In this document: piece by piece, positions 8,145 to 17,225 of the stretch | How the letters are laid out: each line of letters opens with the position of its first letter | Position numbering within the stretch: the first letter of the stretch is position 1 | NCBI GenBank assembly: GCA_028713285.1 | Contig: JAQTOP010000027.1 | Span: 1 to 36,947 of the forward strand | Direction of reading: 5' to 3' | Length of the DNA stretch: 36,947 bases | From: Terrimicrobiaceae bacterium | GTDB lineage: Bacteria; Verrucomicrobiota; Verrucomicrobiia; Chthoniobacterales; JAATET01 | Notes under the pieces: generated by a model | Told to the model about the DNA's origin: nothing | The model's database searches: none | What the model saw: only the letters and a program-made list of their open reading frames with translations | Translations under genes and position numbers: made by a program

Positions 8145-8585
8145 ATGAAACCGGGAGACTTCCTTTATCGGCTGGATGATGCGCGCGTGGTCGCGGCGAT
8201 TGAGGCGGCGGAGCAGGGGACGTCCGGCGAGATTCGCGTGTTCGTCTCGGGCCGCAGGCTCGGCGGCGACGACGTGGTGGCGCGCGCGGCGGACCGGTTC
8301 AATCGTCTCGGCATGGCGAAGACGGACGAGCGGAATGGCGTGCTGCTTTATTTCGTGCCGCGCGACCGCAGATTCGCGGTGATCGGCGACCGGGGGATTC
8401 ACGAGAAATGCGGCGCGGACTTCTGGGAGGAAATCGCTGCCGGTTTGCGCGAGCGGCTGGCGCGGGAGGAATTCACGGAGGCCGTGGTCGAGGCGATCAC
8501 GCGGGCCGGCGAGGCGCTGGCGAAGCATTTCCCGCGGCGGGGCGACGACCGGGACGAACTCCCGAACGCCGTCGGGCGCGAGTGA
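8145..8585 (+). CDS. Second, soluble TPM-domain protein
   Basis: A 146-residue TPM-domain protein without signal peptide or transmembrane helix. It shows the family pattern T-S-G-E-I-R-V-F, then N-G-V-L-L-Y and F-A-V-I-G-D-x-G-I-H. It begins one base after the stop of the larger TPM gene, so both are surely co-transcribed with lemA. A LemA plus one anchored and one soluble TPM protein is a recurrent arrangement, but no biochemical role is established. The C-terminal 30 residues are charged and probably disordered. Confidence 0.88.
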   Translation: MKPGDFLYRLDDARVVAAIEAAEQGTSGEIRVFVSGRRLGGDDVVARAADRFNRLGMAKTDERNGVLLYFVPRDRRFAVIGDRGIHEKCGADFWEEIAAGLRERLAREEFTEAVVEAITRAGEALAKHFPRRGDDRDELPNAVGRE

Positions 8586-8634
8586 GCGCGGTTGATTTTC
8601 GGATGGCACGCGCGATGCTTTACCCGAAATCCCG

Positions 8635-9327
8635 ATGATCCACGCCAACTGTCGTGCCCGGTTCACGGCGGACGATTTCGACTTTATCGTCCGGTCCCTC
8701 TCCCAATCCCCCAAAGACGCGGTCTCGCTCCAGCGGCTGCTTGTCGATGCCGATGCGCGCGACGAGATTCTCGAGCACGATGCGCTTGCGTCGGTGATCC
8801 TCGAGTCCGCGGATTCGCTCCGGATTTCCACGTCGCTCTATTTTTATGTGCTGTGCCGGCGGGTGTTGAAAAATACGGCCGTCTCCAGCCGCGAGGCGGC
8901 GGACTACATCGCGGCGATGCTCGATGCCTTCACCACCACCGCCCGCGTGCGGCGGCCCGATCCGCGCCGCGACGTCGAGATGCGATACATGTCGGACATT
9001 CTGCTTGCGATCCGCAATGCGCCACCGTCGGAGGCATTCATGCTTCGCGCGCACATGGCAAACTACGCGCTCTTCCTCAGCGGCCTGTTCTCCGAAAACA
9101 TCGACAAGCGCGCGCAGCGCGGCGCGCCGGATCTTTCGTTTTACGAGGAGCTGGGGCGTTCCAGCTATCGCACCGCCGCGGGGCATCGCGACGCGAAGCG
9201 GTTCGACCTCGAGCACATCTATCGCGAGCTGGCGGACGGCTTTCGCGAGGCGCGGCTCGCGCTCAATGGCCTGGCCGAGCGGCTGTTCCATCTCGAGGCC
9301 CCGGTGAACCTGCCGCAGATCGGATGA
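8635..9327 (+). CDS. Conserved-looking helical protein of unknown function, first of a coupled pair
   Basis: Not recognised. The 230-residue product has no signal peptide and no clear transmembrane segment, and looks almost wholly alpha-helical, with many Arg, Ala, Leu and Asp residues. Striking stretches are Y-F-Y-V-L-C-R-R-V-L and R-A-H-M-A-N-Y-A-L-F-L-S-G-L-F near residue 140. A tyrosine/arginine-rich region (S-F-Y-E-E-L-G-R-S-S-Y) follows. Codon use is like that of the neighbouring chromosomal genes. The stop overlaps the next gene's start (ATGA), so the two products are probably made together and may form a complex. Confidence 0.72.
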   Translation: MIHANCRARFTADDFDFIVRSLSQSPKDAVSLQRLLVDADARDEILEHDALASVILESADSLRISTSLYFYVLCRRVLKNTAVSSREAADYIAAMLDAFTTTARVRRPDPRRDVEMRYMSDILLAIRNAPPSEAFMLRAHMANYALFLSGLFSENIDKRAQRGAPDLSFYEELGRSSYRTAAGHRDAKRFDLEHIYRELADGFREARLALNGLAERLFHLEAPVNLPQIG

Positions 9328-10019
9328 AGACGCTGTTCAGCGAAATTCAGACCCTTTTCGAGCGCACCTACGCGAGCGTCGGGGTGAATCTCGAGGAGTG
9401 CCTCGTCGATTCGCGGCGCAGCCGGCAGCTCGCGGCGCTGGCCGGCGCGCAGGCCATCGAGCTGGCGGAGACGGCGCGCACATTTCTTCGCGCGGCGGAC
9501 GGGCAGCTTCGCATCGGCATCTACTATTCGCAGTGGCTCATCGAGCAGCTCGAGCGCCACGATCCGCGCGCCGGGTTGGGGGATCACAACATCCGGGAAC
9601 TCATCGCGTTCGTCGAAGAGATCGACCATGCGCTGCACGCGGCGCTGCAATTTCACGCCGGCACGCCGCCCACGCGGGACGAGGCCTACGCGCGGAATCT
9701 CGAGCTGCAGGCGAGCGTCGATACGTATCTCGTGCTCACGCTCTTCATGGCGTTTTTCCGCCAGCCGAAGCCGCTCACGAAATTCGACCGGCGCTGGCTG
9801 CGCTTCCATTTGTTCGAGTCGCGCAATCCGCGCGCGTATCTCGATGCGCAATTGCGCGGCCGCTACACGGAGACGACGGCGCTCGCGAAATCCTACACGA
9901 AGTATCTGGAATCGCTCGCGGCCTCCCGCCGCGTGGAGGAAATCCGCCTCTTCCACGCCCTGCCCTATGCCGGGAAGCGGGACCGGATTCTCGCGCTGGA
10001 AGACACGAAGGAAACGTAG
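9324..10019 (+). CDS. Helical protein of unknown function, second of a coupled pair
   Basis: Not recognised. It has 231 residues, is predominantly helical and lacks a signal peptide. It includes the segments L-R-I-G-I-Y-Y-S-Q-W-L-I, L-V-L-T-L-F-M-A-F-F-R-Q and R-W-L-R-F-H-L-F-E-S. The hydrophobic 12-residue run is too short to be a secure membrane helix. It overlaps the preceding gene by four bases and ends six bases from the convergent RND pump gene. The pair has similar size and composition, so a diverged duplication or a two-subunit complex are both possible. Confidence 0.72.
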   Translation: MKTLFSEIQTLFERTYASVGVNLEECLVDSRRSRQLAALAGAQAIELAETARTFLRAADGQLRIGIYYSQWLIEQLERHDPRAGLGDHNIRELIAFVEEIDHALHAALQFHAGTPPTRDEAYARNLELQASVDTYLVLTLFMAFFRQPKPLTKFDRRWLRFHLFESRNPRAYLDAQLRGRYTETTALAKSYTKYLESLAASRRVEEIRLFHALPYAGKRDRILALEDTKET

Positions 10020-10025
10020 GCGCGG

Positions 10026-13000
10026 TCAGGTTTCCGCGACGGCATCGCCGCGCTGGAAGAAGGCGATCCGGTCGAGCACGCGGGTCTGGAATCTTTCCAT
10101 GTAGTAGTAGAACACCGGCGTGACGTAGAGCGTGAGCACCTGCGAGATGAGCAGGCCGCCGACGATGCAGATGCCGAGGGGCTGCCGGCTCGCGCCATCC
10201 GAGCCGATGCCGAGCGCGATGGGAATCGCTCCGAAGACCGCGGCGAAGGTCGTCATGAGAATCGGCCGAAGCCGTTCCTCGCAGGCCTCGACGATGGCGT
10301 CGTCGAGTTCCCGGCCCTCGCGCAGCCGCTGGATCGCGAAGTCCACGACCATGATGCCGTTCTTTTTCACAATGCCGATGAGCAGGAAAAGCCCGATGAA
10401 TCCGTAAAGCGAGAGGCTCATGCCAAAGAGCCAGAGCATGAGCAGACCGCCCACGCCGGCTGTCGGCAGGCTGCTGAGCACGGTGATGGGGTGGATGTAG
10501 CTCTCGTAGAGGATGCCGAGGATCACATACATCGCGAAGATGGCGATGAAGAGGAACACGACCATTCCCGAGATCGTCTGCTGGAACTGCTGCGCCTCAC
10601 CCGCGAGGCTGCCGCGAATGCCCGGCGGCAGCGTCTCGGCCGCGAGCGCGTCGAGACGCGCGGTCGCCGTGCCCACGGGGAAGCCCGGCTGGAGGTTGAA
10701 GAAGATCGTGACGGACGTGATCTGGTTGATGTGATTGATCGTCTCGGGGCCGACGCCGGTCTTCCAGCTCGCGACGGATCGCAGCGGCACAAGGCCCGAG
10801 TCGCCCCGCACGCGCAGGCGCTCGAGGCCTTTGGGAAAGCGGCGCATGTCGTTTTGCAGCTCGACGATGACGTCGTATTGATTGAGCGGCGTCATGATTT
10901 GCGCGACGCGGCCGCCCGAGTAGCCGAGCTGGAGCGCCTGTTCGACGGACTGCGCCGGCACGCCGTAGGTGTAGGCCTGATCACGCAGGATGTTCACGTC
11001 TAGGAACGGCGCCTGATGCCGCATGTCGCTGGAGACCTGCAGAAAGCCGGGCTCCGTCTGGAGCTTCGCGAGCAGGTTGGCGGCGGCGGCGTAGAGCGTC
11101 TCTGGATCCGCGCTCGTGAGCGTGTAGGCGAATTCTCCCTGCTGGTTCGACGTGGCGCCGGCGGAGATTTGCAGCGTGGGAACCGGACGGATGAGCGGCA
11201 GCACGCCGGGCACCTGCTCGTAAATCTGCCCGCTGATCTTTGCATAGACTTCGTCGATGGGAGGGCGCAGGCCCTCGGGCTTGAGTTCGCACCAGGCAAG
11301 GCCCATCGAGCCCGGCAGGCCGCCGAAGCTCGTGACGGACACGCATTTTTGCAGATACGGACTCGCTTCGAGAATGCGCATGATGCGCGCCTGATAGGCC
11401 TGCATCTGCGCGGGCGACGTGCCCTCGCGGGCGATGAACGGCCCCAGCATCGTGCCGCTGTCGCCCACGGGCAGGAACGTCTTCGGCACCGCCTGGTAAA
11501 GCAGGATCGAGCCGGCGAGCGTCGCGACCCAGACGACGAGCGCCATCCACTTGTGGCGGAGCATCCAGCGCAGCGAGCGGCCGTAGCCGCGGTGCAGCGA
11601 GGCGAAGATCGCGTTCACCTTGCGCTCGACGAAGCTGCGGTCCGACGGATCGCGTTTCTTCAGCAGCCGGGCGCACATCATCGGCGAGAGCGTGATCGCG
11701 ACGAGGCCGGACATGAGGATCGCAAAGACAATCGTGAGCGCAAACTCGTGAAACATGCGCCCGAGCAGGCCGGGCATGAACACGAGCGGGATGAACACCG
11801 CCGAGAGCGAGAGCGTCATCGACAGCACGGTGAAGCTGATTTCCTTCGCGCCATTGAGCGCGGCCTGCACGGGCGTCTCGCCCATTTCCAAATGGCGGAC
11901 GGTGTTTTCCAGAACGACGATGGCGTCATCGACGAGGAAGCCGACGGCCAGCGTGAGCGCCATGAGCGAGAGGTTGTCGAGGCCGAAGCCGCAAACGCTC
12001 ATCAGGGCGAACGTAAGAAACAGCGCCATCGGCAGCGCGAAGCTGGGGATGATGGTTTCGTTCAGCCGTCCGAGAAACAGGAAGATGACGAGCACGACGA
12101 GCGCGAACGCGAGCAGGATCGTGAACTTCACGTCCGCGATGGAATCGAGAATCTGCGTCGAGCGTTCGTAAATGATTTTGGTCTGGATCGAGCGCGGCAG
12201 CGTCGCGCGAATTTCCTTGAGCGTCTTGCGAACGCTCTCCGCGACCTGCACGGCGTTGCTGCCGGGGCCGGCGGTGATGGCCACGACATTCGTGGACGGG
12301 CGCTCGGGCTGGCCGGCGATCCACATGCGCAGCCGCTCGTATTCGCTGTCCTGCCCCTCCTCGGAAACGGCCACGTCGCGGATGCGGACGGGCGCGCCGT
12401 GCTCGTAGCGGATGATGACATCCTTGTAATCGTCGGCGTGCAGAAGCTGGCCGTTCGGATTCACCGTGTAGGACTGGCGGGGACCGTTCAGCGAACCCGC
12501 GGGCTGGAAGACGGTCGCGTTTTGCACCGCCGTCGAGAGATCTCCGAGCGTGACGTTGCGGGAGGCGAGGGCGTTCGGATCGGCCTTGATGCGCACGGCG
12601 CGCGGCGAGCCATAGACCATCGCCTGCGAGACGCCGGTGATCATCGACATGCGCTGGGCGATGAGATTGTTCGCGTAATCGTAAAGGTCGCCGAGCGGGA
12701 GCGTGTCGCTGGAGACGCCGATGTAGGAGATCGGCTTGTCATTCGGGTTGGTGAGCTGGAACGACGGCGGCGCGGGCAGGTCGGCGGGCAGATTGCCCAT
12801 CGCGCGCTGGATGGCGGCCTGCACGTCGGTTGCCGCGGATTCCATCGGCTTGCTGAGCGCAAACTGGAGCACGATGGTCGAGGAGCCTGTCATGTTTTGC
12901 GACGTGACGAGCGAGAGGCCCTGAATCTGCATCATCTGCAGCTCGAGGGGCGTCGAGACGTTGTTCGCCATGATCTGCGGGCTGGCGCCGGGGTAGTTCG

Positions 13001-13145
13001 TCGTGACGGTGATCACGGGATACGCGGCGTTCGGCAGGTCGCTGTTCGGCAGCGTGAGGAATGCGGTGATGCCGAAGGCGAGCGCGGAAAGCGCGGCCAG
13101 CGTGGTCATGACCGGCCGCCGGATGAATGGCGCGGAGAGGTTCAT
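10026..13145 (-). CDS. RND efflux transporter permease (HAE1/AcrB-like)
   Basis: Inner-membrane proton-driven drug or xenobiotic exporter of 1,039 residues, the normal length for the family. The N-terminus M-N-L-S-A-P-F-I-R-R-P-V precedes TM1. The porter domain contains the usual Y-P-G-A-S-P repeat region. The proton-relay helix reads G-F-L-V-D-D-A-I-V-V-L-E-N, with the conserved paired aspartates. A second set of membrane segments follows after the large second periplasmic loop. The start is set by the ATGA overlap with the adaptor gene; the frame stays open upstream but that reading conflicts with the adaptor. No TolC-like outer membrane factor lies downstream, so one must come from elsewhere. 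Confidence 0.95.
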   Translation of the reverse strand: MNLSAPFIRRPVMTTLAALSALAFGITAFLTLPNSDLPNAAYPVITVTTNYPGASPQIMANNVSTPLELQMMQIQGLSLVTSQNMTGSSTIVLQFALSKPMESAATDVQAAIQRAMGNLPADLPAPPSFQLTNPNDKPISYIGVSSDTLPLGDLYDYANNLIAQRMSMITGVSQAMVYGSPRAVRIKADPNALASRNVTLGDLSTAVQNATVFQPAGSLNGPRQSYTVNPNGQLLHADDYKDVIIRYEHGAPVRIRDVAVSEEGQDSEYERLRMWIAGQPERPSTNVVAITAGPGSNAVQVAESVRKTLKEIRATLPRSIQTKIIYERSTQILDSIADVKFTILLAFALVVLVIFLFLGRLNETIIPSFALPMALFLTFALMSVCGFGLDNLSLMALTLAVGFLVDDAIVVLENTVRHLEMGETPVQAALNGAKEISFTVLSMTLSLSAVFIPLVFMPGLLGRMFHEFALTIVFAILMSGLVAITLSPMMCARLLKKRDPSDRSFVERKVNAIFASLHRGYGRSLRWMLRHKWMALVVWVATLAGSILLYQAVPKTFLPVGDSGTMLGPFIAREGTSPAQMQAYQARIMRILEASPYLQKCVSVTSFGGLPGSMGLAWCELKPEGLRPPIDEVYAKISGQIYEQVPGVLPLIRPVPTLQISAGATSNQQGEFAYTLTSADPETLYAAAANLLAKLQTEPGFLQVSSDMRHQAPFLDVNILRDQAYTYGVPAQSVEQALQLGYSGGRVAQIMTPLNQYDVIVELQNDMRRFPKGLERLRVRGDSGLVPLRSVASWKTGVGPETINHINQITSVTIFFNLQPGFPVGTATARLDALAAETLPPGIRGSLAGEAQQFQQTISGMVVFLFIAIFAMYVILGILYESYIHPITVLSSLPTAGVGGLLMLWLFGMSLSLYGFIGLFLLIGIVKKNGIMVVDFAIQRLREGRELDDAIVEACEERLRPILMTTFAAVFGAIPIALGIGSDGASRQPLGICIVGGLLISQVLTLYVTPVFYYYMERFQTRVLDRIAFFQRGDAVAET

Positions 13146-14245
13146 TTCGCGGCGGGTGCTGCGTGCGGTTGCGGCGCGACCTTCACGCCCTGCGCGAGGC
13201 CGATCTGGCCGGACGTGATGACCTTCTCGCCCGCGGCGAGGCCGGATTCGATGAGGACATTGTCGCCCTCCCGCTGGCCTTTTTTCACCGGACGGATGGC
13301 GACGGTATTGTCCGCCTGCAACACGAAGACGTAGTCGCCCGTCTGGCCCACGAGCACGGCGGTCGCCGGCACGAGGATCGCGCCCTTGAGCGTGGTGAGG
13401 ATGAGCCGCACGTTCACGAACTGGCCAGGCAACAGGCGCAGATCGGCGTTCGGAAGCGTGGCGCGCATTTCGAGCGTGCCGGTGCCGGAGGCGACCTGGT
13501 TGTCGATGAATCGCAGCGTGCCGCGGCCGATGTAGTCCGCGTCGCCGGGAATCGTGATATCGACCTCGAGGCCGTCGCCGTCCAGCCACTGGCGCAATTG
13601 CGGCAGGTCGGACTCGGAGACTGTGTAGTCCACGTAGATCGGGCTCTGCGTCTGGATATTGACGAGTTTGGATTGGTTCGCGGTGACGAGGTTGCCGGTA
13701 TTGATGAGATAGGGGCCGGTGCGTCCGTCGATGGGCGACGAGATCGTGCAGTAGCCGAGATTGATCTGCGCGGTCTTGAGCGCGGCCTCTCCGGCGAGCA
13801 CGCTGCCCTGCGCAGCCTGCGCGGCGGCCTGGGCGTTTTGAAACTCCTGCACGTCGGCGACCTTCGTCTGATAGAGCTTCTGCTGGCGGGCGAGGTCCTG
13901 CTGCGCGTTGAGGAGGTTCGCCTTCGCGCTTTCGAGATTGCCCTGCGCCTGCGTGAGCGCCGCCTCGTAGGGCTGCGGGTCGATCTGGAAAATCACGCCG
14001 CCCTTTTTGACGGCTGTGCCCTCGGCGAACTGCGTCTGCGAAAGGATGCCCGTGACCTGCGGCACGATGGTGACCGACGCGATGGCCACGCAATTCCCAA
14101 ACGTATCGAGATAGAGCGGCACGTCGCCGGTCGTCGCGGCCGCGAACGTGACCGGCAGCGGCGGGGTCGCGGCGGGCTTGGATTTCTGGCAGGCCGGGGC
14201 GGCGAGCGCAAGGAATGCGATGGGAATGAGGCGGCGCACGAGCAT
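13142..14245 (-). CDS. RND efflux periplasmic adaptor (membrane fusion protein)
   Basis: Adaptor linking the RND pump to an outer membrane channel, 367 residues. The N-terminal segment with basic residues, a hydrophobic core and A-A-P-A-C looks like a lipoprotein signal, though the lipobox is imperfect. Then come a beta-barrel/lipoyl half motif (G-T-A-V-K-K-G-x-V-I-F-Q-I-D-P), a coiled coil rich in Ala/Gln/Leu at about 85-150, the second lipoyl half (T-I-S-S-P-I-D-G-R) and the barrel. The ATG at 14245 starts the signal peptide. It is first in a two-gene unit and overlaps the pump gene by four bases. Confidence 0.93.
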   Translation of the reverse strand: MLVRRLIPIAFLALAAPACQKSKPAATPPLPVTFAAATTGDVPLYLDTFGNCVAIASVTIVPQVTGILSQTQFAEGTAVKKGGVIFQIDPQPYEAALTQAQGNLESAKANLLNAQQDLARQQKLYQTKVADVQEFQNAQAAAQAAQGSVLAGEAALKTAQINLGYCTISSPIDGRTGPYLINTGNLVTANQSKLVNIQTQSPIYVDYTVSESDLPQLRQWLDGDGLEVDITIPGDADYIGRGTLRFIDNQVASGTGTLEMRATLPNADLRLLPGQFVNVRLILTTLKGAILVPATAVLVGQTGDYVFVLQADNTVAIRPVKKGQREGDNVLIESGLAAGEKVITSGQIGLAQGVKVAPQPHAAPAAK

Positions 14246-14255
14246 CGAAGCTAGA

Positions 14256-14271
14256 CAGGGTTTGCGGGATT
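14256..14271 (+). repeat. Dispersed 16-base repeat, copy 1
   Basis: CAGGGTTTGCGGGATT matches the copy at 18485-18500 at 14 of 16 positions. Here it is followed by TTGCAGGA and then by GGAATCC twice (from 14281). It lies in the divergent gap between the adaptor gene and the small membrane protein gene. Confidence 0.6.
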
Positions 14272-14368
14272 TGCAGGAACGGAATCCCGGAATCCGAAAA
14301 TCGAGCGCCAGCCGAAGGTCGGAGGAATTTCTTCCCGACCCCGCGTTTTCCAGATTCACATTCCGGCG

Positions 14369-14800
14369 ATGCAGTGGGTCTTTCAATGCGCGTCGGTCTT
14401 CGGCCTGGGCTTTCTTTATTTCGTCAGCGCGATTCCCGCGGGCGCCGCGCTGGGTCTGCCGCTCTGGCTGGCTGCGGTTGCGGCGTGGCTCGGCTACGCA
14501 TCGGGCGGCGTGGTCGTGGCGCTGGCGGGCGCGCCGGTGCGCGACTGGCTGACACGGCGATTCAAAATCGGGCCACGCGTCGGCAAGCCCTCGCTCGTGA
14601 TGCGCGCATGGGATCGCTTCGGCCTTCCCGCGCTGGGATTGCTCGCACCGGTGACGGTCGGCCCGCAGGCGGGCACGCTGCTCGGGCTCGCCCTCGGCGC
14701 GCCGAAGGGTCTGCTGGTGCTCGCCATCGCGCTCGGCGCGCTGCCCTGGGCAGCGGGATTCGCCGTGGTCGTGGGACTCGGGGTGAAGCTCGTGAAATGA
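14369..14800 (+). CDS. Small integral membrane protein, possibly COG2426 (small multidrug export protein-like)
   Basis: A 143-residue protein with about four hydrophobic helices. The segment F-G-L-P-A-L-G-L-L-A-P-V-T-V-G-P-Q-A-G near residue 85-103 resembles the half-repeat of COG2426 / Sm_multidrug_ex proteins, which have no well-established function despite their name. It has no signal peptide apart from the first membrane helix. It is divergent from the RND adaptor gene and ends three bases from the convergent DUF1634 gene, so it appears to be a single-gene unit. The family assignment is from memory of the motif and only moderately secure. Confidence 0.65.
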   Translation: MQWVFQCASVFGLGFLYFVSAIPAGAALGLPLWLAAVAAWLGYASGGVVVALAGAPVRDWLTRRFKIGPRVGKPSLVMRAWDRFGLPALGLLAPVTVGPQAGTLLGLALGAPKGLLVLAIALGALPWAAGFAVVVGLGVKLVK

Positions 14801-14803
14801 GGC

Positions 14804-15163
14804 TCAAACGAAGTAGCTCAGCAGGAGCACGGCAAAGACAAACGCCGCAATGCCCGCGTAGAGGCGGTCCCGCGCAGCCGCATAGCCCCAGGCTGCGAGG
14901 GCCACGCGCACGAGGGGATTGAACAGCAGCAGCAGCACGCCGGCCTGGATGAGGCTGTCGTCGTTGCCCTGCAGCGCGGCTTTGAAAATGGCGACCGGAT
15001 GCCGCAGGTCGGCGGGCTCGCCTGTGAATTTATGATCGCCCGGTTTCTGGCCGGCGTGGCGTGCAAGAAAAATCGCCCCGCCGGCGATCATCACGACCGC
15101 GGCAAGCGCGACACCCCACAGCATGATGCGGGCGAGCAGACGGCGCAGGCGGTCTTCCTTCAT
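14804..15163 (-). CDS. DUF1634 family membrane protein
   Basis: A 119-residue protein with three predicted membrane helices, near residues 13-33, 70-90 and 98-118. The soluble loop between the first two contains G-E-P-A-D-L-R-H-P and I-Q-A-G-V-L-L-L-L-F-N-P, which is typical of DUF1634. This family is repeatedly encoded beside TauE/SafE transporters, exactly as here, and is presumed to be an accessory subunit. Its ATG overlaps the transporter stop by four bases, so it is translated after it in the same transcript. Confidence 0.85.
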   Translation of the reverse strand: MKEDRLRRLLARIMLWGVALAAVVMIAGGAIFLARHAGQKPGDHKFTGEPADLRHPVAIFKAALQGNDDSLIQAGVLLLLFNPLVRVALAAWGYAAARDRLYAGIAAFVFAVLLLSYFV

Positions 15164-16002
15164 GCGAGGCCGAGGTTGAGGCCGCGCAGGATCATCTCGA
15201 TGCCCACGGCGACGATGGCGATGAGGAAGACGGCTTTGAGAAGGTTCACGGGCACCACGGTCAGCAGTCGCGCGCCGAGAAATGCCCCGGCGAGCACCCC
15301 GAGAGCGACCGGGAAAACCAGCACGGGATCGAGGTAGCCGTTCTTCAAATAGATGCCGATGCTCGCCGCGGCGGTGACCCCGATCATGAAATTGCTGGTG
15401 GTCGTCGTGACCTTGAATGGGATGCGCATGATCTGATCCATGCCGAGCACCTTGAACGCGCCGGATCCGATTCCAAGCAGGCCCGACAGAACGCCCGCGA
15501 CGATCATCACTAGAAATCCCCAGCCGACCCGCTGCACGTGATACGGCTGCGGCCCTGCGGGCGTGGGCAGGGCGTCATCGAGCCTCAGCCGCGCCGCGAC
15601 CGGATCGACTGGCAGCGCCGCGTCGCCGGCGTCCGTCTGCTTCCGCAACGAAAGCCCCGCTGTCGCCAGCAGCGCGAAGCCGAAGATGAGCGAAAGCCAT
15701 TGCGGATCCGAAATGCCCGCGAGCATCGCGCCGCCGACCGCGCCGAGTGTCGTGGCGATGCAGAGGAACAGGCCGATGCGCATGTTGCTGATGCCGTCGC
15801 GCAGGTAGGCCGCCGCCGCGCCCGAGGAGGTCGCGATCACCGAGGCGAGCGCCGCGCCCATCGCGTAGCGGATGTCGATGTGGAAGAACAGGACGAGCAC
15901 CGGCGTGATGACGATTCCGCCGCCGAGCCCGATCATTGCCCCGAGCGTCCCTGCAGCGACCGCCGCCGCGAACATCGTGAGGTCGAAGGCCAGCTCGTTC
16001 AC
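15160..16002 (-). CDS. TauE/SafE (TSUP) family sulfite/anion exporter
   Basis: Inner-membrane permease of about 280 residues, with roughly eight hydrophobic segments. The two family repeats are visible: G-A-M-I-G-L-G-G-G-I-V-I-T-P near the N-terminus and G-V-L-S-G-L-L-G-I-G-S-G-A-F-K-V in the second half. TSUP proteins export sulfite, sulfoacetate or related anions or move sulfur compounds; the substrate here is unknown. I chose GTG at 16002, just before the first membrane helix. A TTG at 16053 would add 17 residues unlike the family. It is coupled to the DUF1634 gene. Confidence 0.88.
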   Translation of the reverse strand: MNELAFDLTMFAAAVAAGTLGAMIGLGGGIVITPVLVLFFHIDIRYAMGAALASVIATSSGAAAAYLRDGISNMRIGLFLCIATTLGAVGGAMLAGISDPQWLSLIFGFALLATAGLSLRKQTDAGDAALPVDPVAARLRLDDALPTPAGPQPYHVQRVGWGFLVMIVAGVLSGLLGIGSGAFKVLGMDQIMRIPFKVTTTTSNFMIGVTAAASIGIYLKNGYLDPVLVFPVALGVLAGAFLGARLLTVVPVNLLKAVFLIAIVAVGIEMILRGLNLGLA

Positions 16003-16082
16003 GCGGGCATTGGAACACGCCGCTCCCCGCCTGAACACTTTTAACGCTGGCAAAATTCGGTGGATCGGACTATGTGGAATCC

Positions 16083-17177
16083 ATGAAACGCATCGCGGTT
16101 TCCCTGCTGTCGCTTCTCAGTGCGCTTTCACTCCTCACGAACGCCAAGGCCATCACCTGTTACGCGCTCACCGACACGAGCCACCTGCTGGTCTTCGATT
16201 CCTCGACACCCGGGACCGTCACCGACAAGGGACCGGTTTCGGGCATCGGCGGGGATACGCTGGTCGGCATCGACATTCGGACGACGGTGCAGACATTGGG
16301 CGCGGCAAATCCCGGCGTCGGATCGCTTTGGGCCATCGGCCGCTCGCTCCTCAATTTTCATTTATACGTCATCAATCCGGCGACGGCCGCTGCGACGCAG
16401 ATCGGGGGCAATCTCGTGGGGATCAATAACGGCGCGGGAGACAATGGATGGGGATTTGGCTTTGACCCGACGCTCGACCGGATTCGCTTCATCGGATTCC
16501 AGAGCAACTATTTGATCGATCCCAATACCGCGACCTTTGTTCAGCAGGGGAACGTCGTTGCGGCGGGGAATAGTTTTCCGGCGATCAACGGCGCCGCCTA
16601 CACGACAGCCTCGTTCGGCGGGACGAGCCAGCTTTACAGCCTCGATGACGGCCTGCACGTCCTGTTAATCTCCAGCAATCCGGCGAGCGGCGTTCTCTCG
16701 CAGGTCGGCGCCGGACTTGGGCCGACCAATACCCAGCCCAATGGTTTCGACATTTTCCAGGGCACCGCACTTTGGGCCGGGAGCCCCGGCGGCACGGCCG
16801 CTCTCTACAGCGTCAATCTCTCCTCCGGCGCGGCGACGTTGATCGGCAACATCTTTGGAAATCCCACGATTCGCGGTCTCGCCATCGTGCCCACGAGCTT
16901 CCCGCCCGTGCTTTCGGTTACCGTCAAAATCAAGGGACCGAAAAACGTCACCACCACCGGCGCATCGCTGGTCGTCCGGGGCACCGCGTCGAGCCAGTCG
17001 GGGATCAAGCTCGTGCAATACAAGATCGGCAAAGGAAAATTCAAGAAAGCCAGGGGCACGACCAAATGGAAGTTCACCGCCCAGCTCAAACCCGGCGTGA
17101 ACACGATCTCGGTGCGCGCGACCGGCGGCAATGACGTGAGCTCCGCCCTCGCGAAGGTCAAGGTCACGCGCCAGTAA
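16083..17177 (+). CDS. Secreted DUF4394-domain protein with Ig-like C-terminus
   Basis: A 364-residue exported protein. Residues 1-23 form a signal peptide. Residues 25-275 match the DUF4394 pattern, a beta-propeller-like set of repeats with Y-A-L-T-D-T-S-H-L-L-V-F-D, L-V-G-I-D-I-R, L-Y-V-I-N-P-A-T-A-A-A-T-Q-I and G-W-G-F-G-F-D-P. The last 90 residues are a beta-rich Ig-like domain with a Lys-rich surface (K-I-G-K-G-K-F-K-K-A). No catalytic motif is seen; a surface or matrix role is possible. ATG 16083 starts the signal peptide; a TTG three codons earlier is less likely. Confidence 0.85.
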   Translation: MKRIAVSLLSLLSALSLLTNAKAITCYALTDTSHLLVFDSSTPGTVTDKGPVSGIGGDTLVGIDIRTTVQTLGAANPGVGSLWAIGRSLLNFHLYVINPATAAATQIGGNLVGINNGAGDNGWGFGFDPTLDRIRFIGFQSNYLIDPNTATFVQQGNVVAAGNSFPAINGAAYTTASFGGTSQLYSLDDGLHVLLISSNPASGVLSQVGAGLGPTNTQPNGFDIFQGTALWAGSPGGTAALYSVNLSSGAATLIGNIFGNPTIRGLAIVPTSFPPVLSVTVKIKGPKNVTTTGASLVVRGTASSQSGIKLVQYKIGKGKFKKARGTTKWKFTAQLKPGVNTISVRATGGNDVSSALAKVKVTRQ

Positions 17178-17199
17178 AACGTTCCGGGTGCGGCGCGTG
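17165..17199. terminator. Inverted repeat across the end of the DUF4394 gene, possible bidirectional terminator
   Basis: CACGCGCC (17165-17172) and GGCGCGTG (17192-17199) are perfect 8-base complements with a 19-base loop. The repeat spans the DUF4394 stop and lies between two convergent genes. No T-tract follows, so intrinsic termination is uncertain. Confidence 0.3.
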
Positions 17200-17225
17200 G
17201 CGATTGGCTTGTCTGCGACGGGCGT

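Noticed and set aside
11016-13334. Long open frame antisense to the RND pump gene
   Set aside because: It is an Arg/His-rich translation with no family resemblance and lies wholly opposite a secure gene; high-GC DNA keeps such frames open by chance.
13146-14093. N-terminal extension of the RND permease by about 300 residues
   Set aside because: The frame stays open, but the sequence upstream of 13145 encodes the adaptor in another frame and the extension has no resemblance to RND proteins.
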